From Verrucomicrobiaceae bacterium (GTDB lineage: Bacteria > Verrucomicrobiota > Verrucomicrobiae > Verrucomicrobiales > Akkermansiaceae), in NCBI GenBank assembly GCA_947372405.1, contig CANBTO010000163.1:1-9435 (forward strand): 9,435 nucleotides of DNA, written 5' to 3'. The position numbers and the translations under genes are program-made. Shown piece by piece: positions 7,061 to 9,435 of the stretch. Position 1 is the stretch's first letter, and each line of letters opens with the position of its first letter. Under the pieces are notes generated by a model, which was given only the letters and a program-made list of their open reading frames with translations, was not told where the DNA came from and made no database searches.

Positions 7061-7199
7061 GCAATGCATGGCGGTGGGATTTTTGGGGGTTTTGTGTGGG
7101 GATTTGGAGTAGGAAATCCTCAGTGAGGCATCTCCAATGTAAAGACATCGGGGAATAGCTATTCGCCCTAGAATGCATTTCAAGGGAAAAACTCAGCAA

Positions 7200-7255
7200 A
7201 GTGCGGACACACCGTCCGCACTGAGGATCAATCAAGAATCGAGGACGGATCTTGA
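7200..7255. promoter_or_regulatory. Two dyads in the divergent promoter region
   Basis: The 7061-7326 interval separates two divergent genes and should hold both promoters. It contains AGTGCGGAC (7200-7208) pairing with GTCCGCACT (7214-7222) around a 5-base loop, and TCAAGA (7232-7237) matched by TCTTGA (7250-7255). A smaller palindrome, CCTCAGTGAGG, sits at 7118-7128. The first could be a hairpin or an operator. There is no strong T run after it on either strand, so it is not a clear terminator. No convincing -35/-10 pair was found. Confidence 0.35.
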
Positions 7256-7326
7256 AAGTTCCGGGTGGATCGATCAGGTAAAGAAAGCAAGTTTCGTTTT
7301 TCCACCGAATCCACCCGTAAATCCCA

Positions 7327-8682
7327 ATGAACCATCTGAAATCCATCCAAATCTCCCGCCGGTCGTTTATCCGGAAATGTTCCGCCACCGCAGCCGCCAC
7401 CAGCCTGCCGCTCTGGTTCATCGAGCGGGAACTGGCGCGCGCGGAGGAGCCCAAGGCCACGATCAAATCCCCCAACGAGCGGCCGACCATCGCCCTGATC
7501 GGCTGCGGCGGCCAAGGCAGCGGCGATGCGAAGGACGCCATGCGTTTCGGCGACGTAATCGCCGTCTGCGACGTGGACAAGAGCCACATTGAGCGTGCCG
7601 TGGGGCGTTTCACCAAGGATGGCAAGGCGCCGGACACTTTCAGCGACTTCAGAAAACTGCTGGAGCGCAAGGACATCGACTGCATTGTCAACGGCACGCC
7701 GGACCACTGGCACAGCTTGGTCAACATCGCGGCTGCCAGAGCCAAGAAGGACATTTATTCTGAAAAACCGCTGACCCTGACCATCGACGAAGGCAAACAC
7801 GTGGTCCAAGCCGTGCGCGACAACAAGGTGGTCCTGCAAACCGGCACCCAGCAACGCAGCAGCCAGCGTTTCCGCATGGCCTGCGAACTGGTCCGCAATG
7901 GCCGCATCGGCAAGCTCAAGGAGGTGAACGTGTGGCTGCCCGCCGGCCGCCGTGAAGGCCCGTTCGCCAGCGTTCCCGTGCCGCCCGAACTCGACTGGGA
8001 TTTCTGGCAGGGCCAGGCACCGAAGGTCGATTATGTGAAGGAGCGCTGCCACGTTTGGTTCCGCTACTGGTATGAATATTCCGGTGGCACAATGACCGAC
8101 TGGGGCGCGCACCACATGGACATCGGCTATTGGGCCATCGGCCTGCCGGCTCCGACGAAAATCGAAAGCAAGGCGCTGACCACCCCGATCCCCGGCGGCT
8201 ACACGACCATCGCCGACTACGAGGTGAAGTTCACCTATCCGAATGGCGTGGTGTTCAACGTGCGCTCCACTCCCGACGACGATCCATTCGGCGGAGTCGT
8301 CAAAAAGGACGGCCAGCGCAACGGCATCCGTTTCGAGGGCAGCGACGGCTGGATCTGGGTGAACCGCGACGAAATCAAGGCCAGTGACATGGACATGCTC
8401 CACAAACCCCTGCCGGATGATGCCGAGCACCTGTATATGAGCAATGATCACAAGGGGAACTTCTTCGACTGCATGAAGTCCCGTAAAGACCCGATCTGCG
8501 CGGTGGAAATCGGCCATCGCTCGGCTTCGGTCTGCCACTTGGGAGCCATCTCGCTGCGCACCGGCAAGAGCCTGACCTGGGATGCGGAAAAGGAAGTCTT
8601 CACCGGCGAGAATGCCGCCGAGGCGAACGCCTACGCCACACGCGAGATGCGCAAGCCGTACGACTACAGCTTCGTTTCGTGA
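7327..8682 (+). CDS. Tat-exported Gfo/Idh/MocA-family oxidoreductase
   Basis: The 451-residue protein begins with a twin-arginine signal, SRRSFIRK (10-17), followed by an Ala-rich segment and a likely cleavage site near Ala39. It is thus exported folded, with cofactor, to the periplasm. The Rossmann nucleotide-binding site is IALIGCGGQGSG (55-66), with Asp82 in CDVD ending the second strand. GTPDHWH (123-129) and the family EKP motif (146-148, in YSEKPLTL) follow. The C-terminal substrate domain carries GGTMTDWGAHHMD (253-265), which supplies the conserved Asp and His of this family. These enzymes oxidise or reduce sugars, sugar acids or inositols with NAD(P); the substrate cannot be read from sequence. 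Such Tat-exported members are abundant in Verrucomicrobiota and Planctomycetota and are usually linked to polysaccharide use. The gene stands alone, divergent from the pseudopilin, and ends at a strong terminator. No Shine-Dalgarno sequence precedes the ATG. Confidence 0.95.
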   Translation: MNHLKSIQISRRSFIRKCSATAAATSLPLWFIERELARAEEPKATIKSPNERPTIALIGCGGQGSGDAKDAMRFGDVIAVCDVDKSHIERAVGRFTKDGKAPDTFSDFRKLLERKDIDCIVNGTPDHWHSLVNIAAARAKKDIYSEKPLTLTIDEGKHVVQAVRDNKVVLQTGTQQRSSQRFRMACELVRNGRIGKLKEVNVWLPAGRREGPFASVPVPPELDWDFWQGQAPKVDYVKERCHVWFRYWYEYSGGTMTDWGAHHMDIGYWAIGLPAPTKIESKALTTPIPGGYTTIADYEVKFTYPNGVVFNVRSTPDDDPFGGVVKKDGQRNGIRFEGSDGWIWVNRDEIKASDMDMLHKPLPDDAEHLYMSNDHKGNFFDCMKSRKDPICAVEIGHRSASVCHLGAISLRTGKSLTWDAEKEVFTGENAAEANAYATREMRKPYDYSFVS

Positions 8683-8703
8683 CATCCGCACGGCCCGCTT
8701 TCA

Positions 8704-8738
8704 CAGGCAATCGCGCGCGTTTCGCGGTTGCCTGTTTT
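8704..8738 (+). terminator. Rho-independent terminator of the oxidoreductase gene
   Basis: CAGGCAATCGCG (8704-8715) pairs with CGCGGTTGCCTG (8723-8734): 12 pairs, one of them T-G, with a 7-base loop and then TTTT. It begins 21 bases after the stop at 8682 and cleanly separates this gene from the P450. Confidence 0.9.
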
Positions 8739-8758
8739 CATGTTGGTGAAACCGGTGA

Positions 8759-8788
8759 TTGACTGCATGCCGCCGCGGCATTTGGAAT
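8759..8788 (+). promoter_or_regulatory. Possible promoter with a 15-bp palindrome upstream of the P450 gene
   Basis: TTGACT (8759-8764) is a good -35 match; the best -10 18 bases further on is weak (TGGAAT, 8783-8788). Between them lies the palindrome ATGCCGC-C-GCGGCAT (8767-8781), with seven perfect pairs on each side of one central base. A dyad placed in the spacer of a promoter is a common repressor site. No regulator gene is visible nearby. Confidence 0.4.
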
Positions 8789-8813
8789 TTGCGTCATTCG
8801 ACAATCCCTAACA

Positions 8814-9435
8814 ATGTCTCATTGCCCCTATCATGATCCTTTCAGGGAGGCGCGCGCGGGAAGCCCCGTGCTGGCGACCACCTTCGACGGCAATCCCGTC
8901 CCGATGATCCTGCGTTTCAACGATGTCCGCGAGGCCGCCCGCGACTTCGAGACCTTCAGCTCGAACGCGCCCTTCCGCATACCGATCCCCGCGGAGAACG
9001 ATGTGCGCAGCGTCCGTCAGTTCCCGTTGGAGGTGGATCCGCCGGATCACGCGGACTATCGTGAGATCGTCGCGCCGTTCTTCAAGCGTGCGCTGCAACC
9101 GGACTACATCGCCCGGGTCGAGGCGCTGGTGGACGAGCTTCTAACAGCAGCATGCGGACGCGATTCCATCGAAATCGTCAGGGACTTCGCCATTCCGCTG
9201 CAATCGCGCGCACTGGCCTATCTGCTGAACATGCCCGAGTCCGAGGCGCACGTCTGGATCGGCTGGGGCACCCATGTGTTCCGCGATCCGGAAACCGGCG
9301 ACGGAGTGAGCAAGGGAGCCGCGTTGGAGAAATACCTCAACGGTCTGTTCGACCAGGCGGAGGCGGATCCCGGAGAGGATTTTTTCTCCGCGCTCGTCCA
9401 GGCGGAGTTCCAGGGACGCCGGCTCACCCGCGAGG
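8814..9435 (+). CDS. Cytochrome P450, N-terminal half (cut by window edge)
   Basis: Reading from the ATG at 8814 gives 207 residues without a stop. The sequence fits a soluble bacterial class I P450: an N-terminal MSHCPYHDPF, a beta-1 region, the B-C region with FETFSSNAPF (45-54), then LEVDPPDHADYREIVAPFF (72-90). The DPPDH motif and following Tyr-Arg are the C-helix hallmark of this superfamily, whose His/Arg side chains contact the haem propionates. FFSALVQAEFQGRRLTRE (190-207) is the H-helix and the 'G-x-x-L-T-x-E' stretch that just precedes the I-helix. The oxygen-binding I-helix, ExxR and haem Cys loop lie beyond the window, so activity cannot be judged. Such enzymes hydroxylate small hydrophobic compounds with electrons from a ferredoxin, often encoded next door. 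No Shine-Dalgarno sequence is visible before this start; the next Met (residue 31) would delete the conserved N-terminus. Confidence 0.92.
   Translation, partial: MSHCPYHDPFREARAGSPVLATTFDGNPVPMILRFNDVREAARDFETFSSNAPFRIPIPAENDVRSVRQFPLEVDPPDHADYREIVAPFFKRALQPDYIARVEALVDELLTAACGRDSIEIVRDFAIPLQSRALAYLLNMPESEAHVWIGWGTHVFRDPETGDGVSKGAALEKYLNGLFDQAEADPGEDFFSALVQAEFQGRRLTRE

Noticed and set aside
7061..7183. N-terminal extension of the pseudopilin from a TTG at 7183
   Set aside because: It would put 41 non-conserved residues before the prepilin leader, and in-frame ATG codons at 7069 and 7060 give a normal leader length.
7228..8691. A 487-codon open frame on the minus strand
   Set aside because: It is antisense to the Gfo/Idh/MocA gene, whose Tat signal, Rossmann and EKP motifs are clear. 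The antisense translation is the Val/Ala/His/Asp-rich type seen opposite many such genes.

Overview
The window looks like chromosomal DNA from a GC-rich member of the Verrucomicrobiota, probably of the Verrucomicrobiales (Luteolibacter/Haloferula-like). Four things suggest this: a giant prepilin-like protein of the 'Verru_Chthon cassette protein A' type, a Tat-exported Gfo/Idh/MocA oxidoreductase, a small fibronectin-III gene remnant of a kind common in that phylum, and intergenic 'cacagatggacacagatgg' type repeats. None of the six translation starts examined has a convincing Shine-Dalgarno sequence. This assignment is inference, because no search could be run.

Layout. Bases 1-96 may be the tail of a plus-strand gene. 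A strong minus-strand terminator follows (103-136), then a minus-strand remnant of a fibronectin type III domain (166-303) and a 21-bp-period repeat (324-478). Bases 479-997 hold no convincing gene. They contain GC-rich hairpins, a possible promoter (789-817) and two identical 10-bp palindromes, CGACCGGTCG, 28 bp apart (936-973). These lie just upstream of a small, AT-richer, three-helix membrane protein of unknown function (998-1405).

Three minus-strand genes follow: a rhomboid-family membrane protein that seems to have lost its catalytic residues (1567-2376), a secreted conserved-type hypothetical protein (2664-3365), and a ~1160-residue pseudopilin-like protein (3578-7060). The secreted protein lies directly downstream of the pseudopilin-like gene and is bracketed by short intergenic repeats, so the two may act together at the cell surface. 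The usual B, C and D partners of the cassette are not in the window.

Divergent from the pseudopilin is the Tat-exported NAD(P)-dependent sugar-type oxidoreductase (7327-8682), which ends at a strong terminator (8704-8738). The last gene is a bacterial cytochrome P450 (8814 to the window edge), cut off just before its I-helix, with a perfect 15-bp palindrome in its upstream region.

The genes do not form an obvious single pathway. The most interesting points are the orphan giant pseudopilin with a candidate secreted partner, the apparently inactive rhomboid, and the 21-bp repeat fused out of frame to a fibronectin fragment. I see no CRISPR array, tRNA, rRNA, transposase or defence operon.
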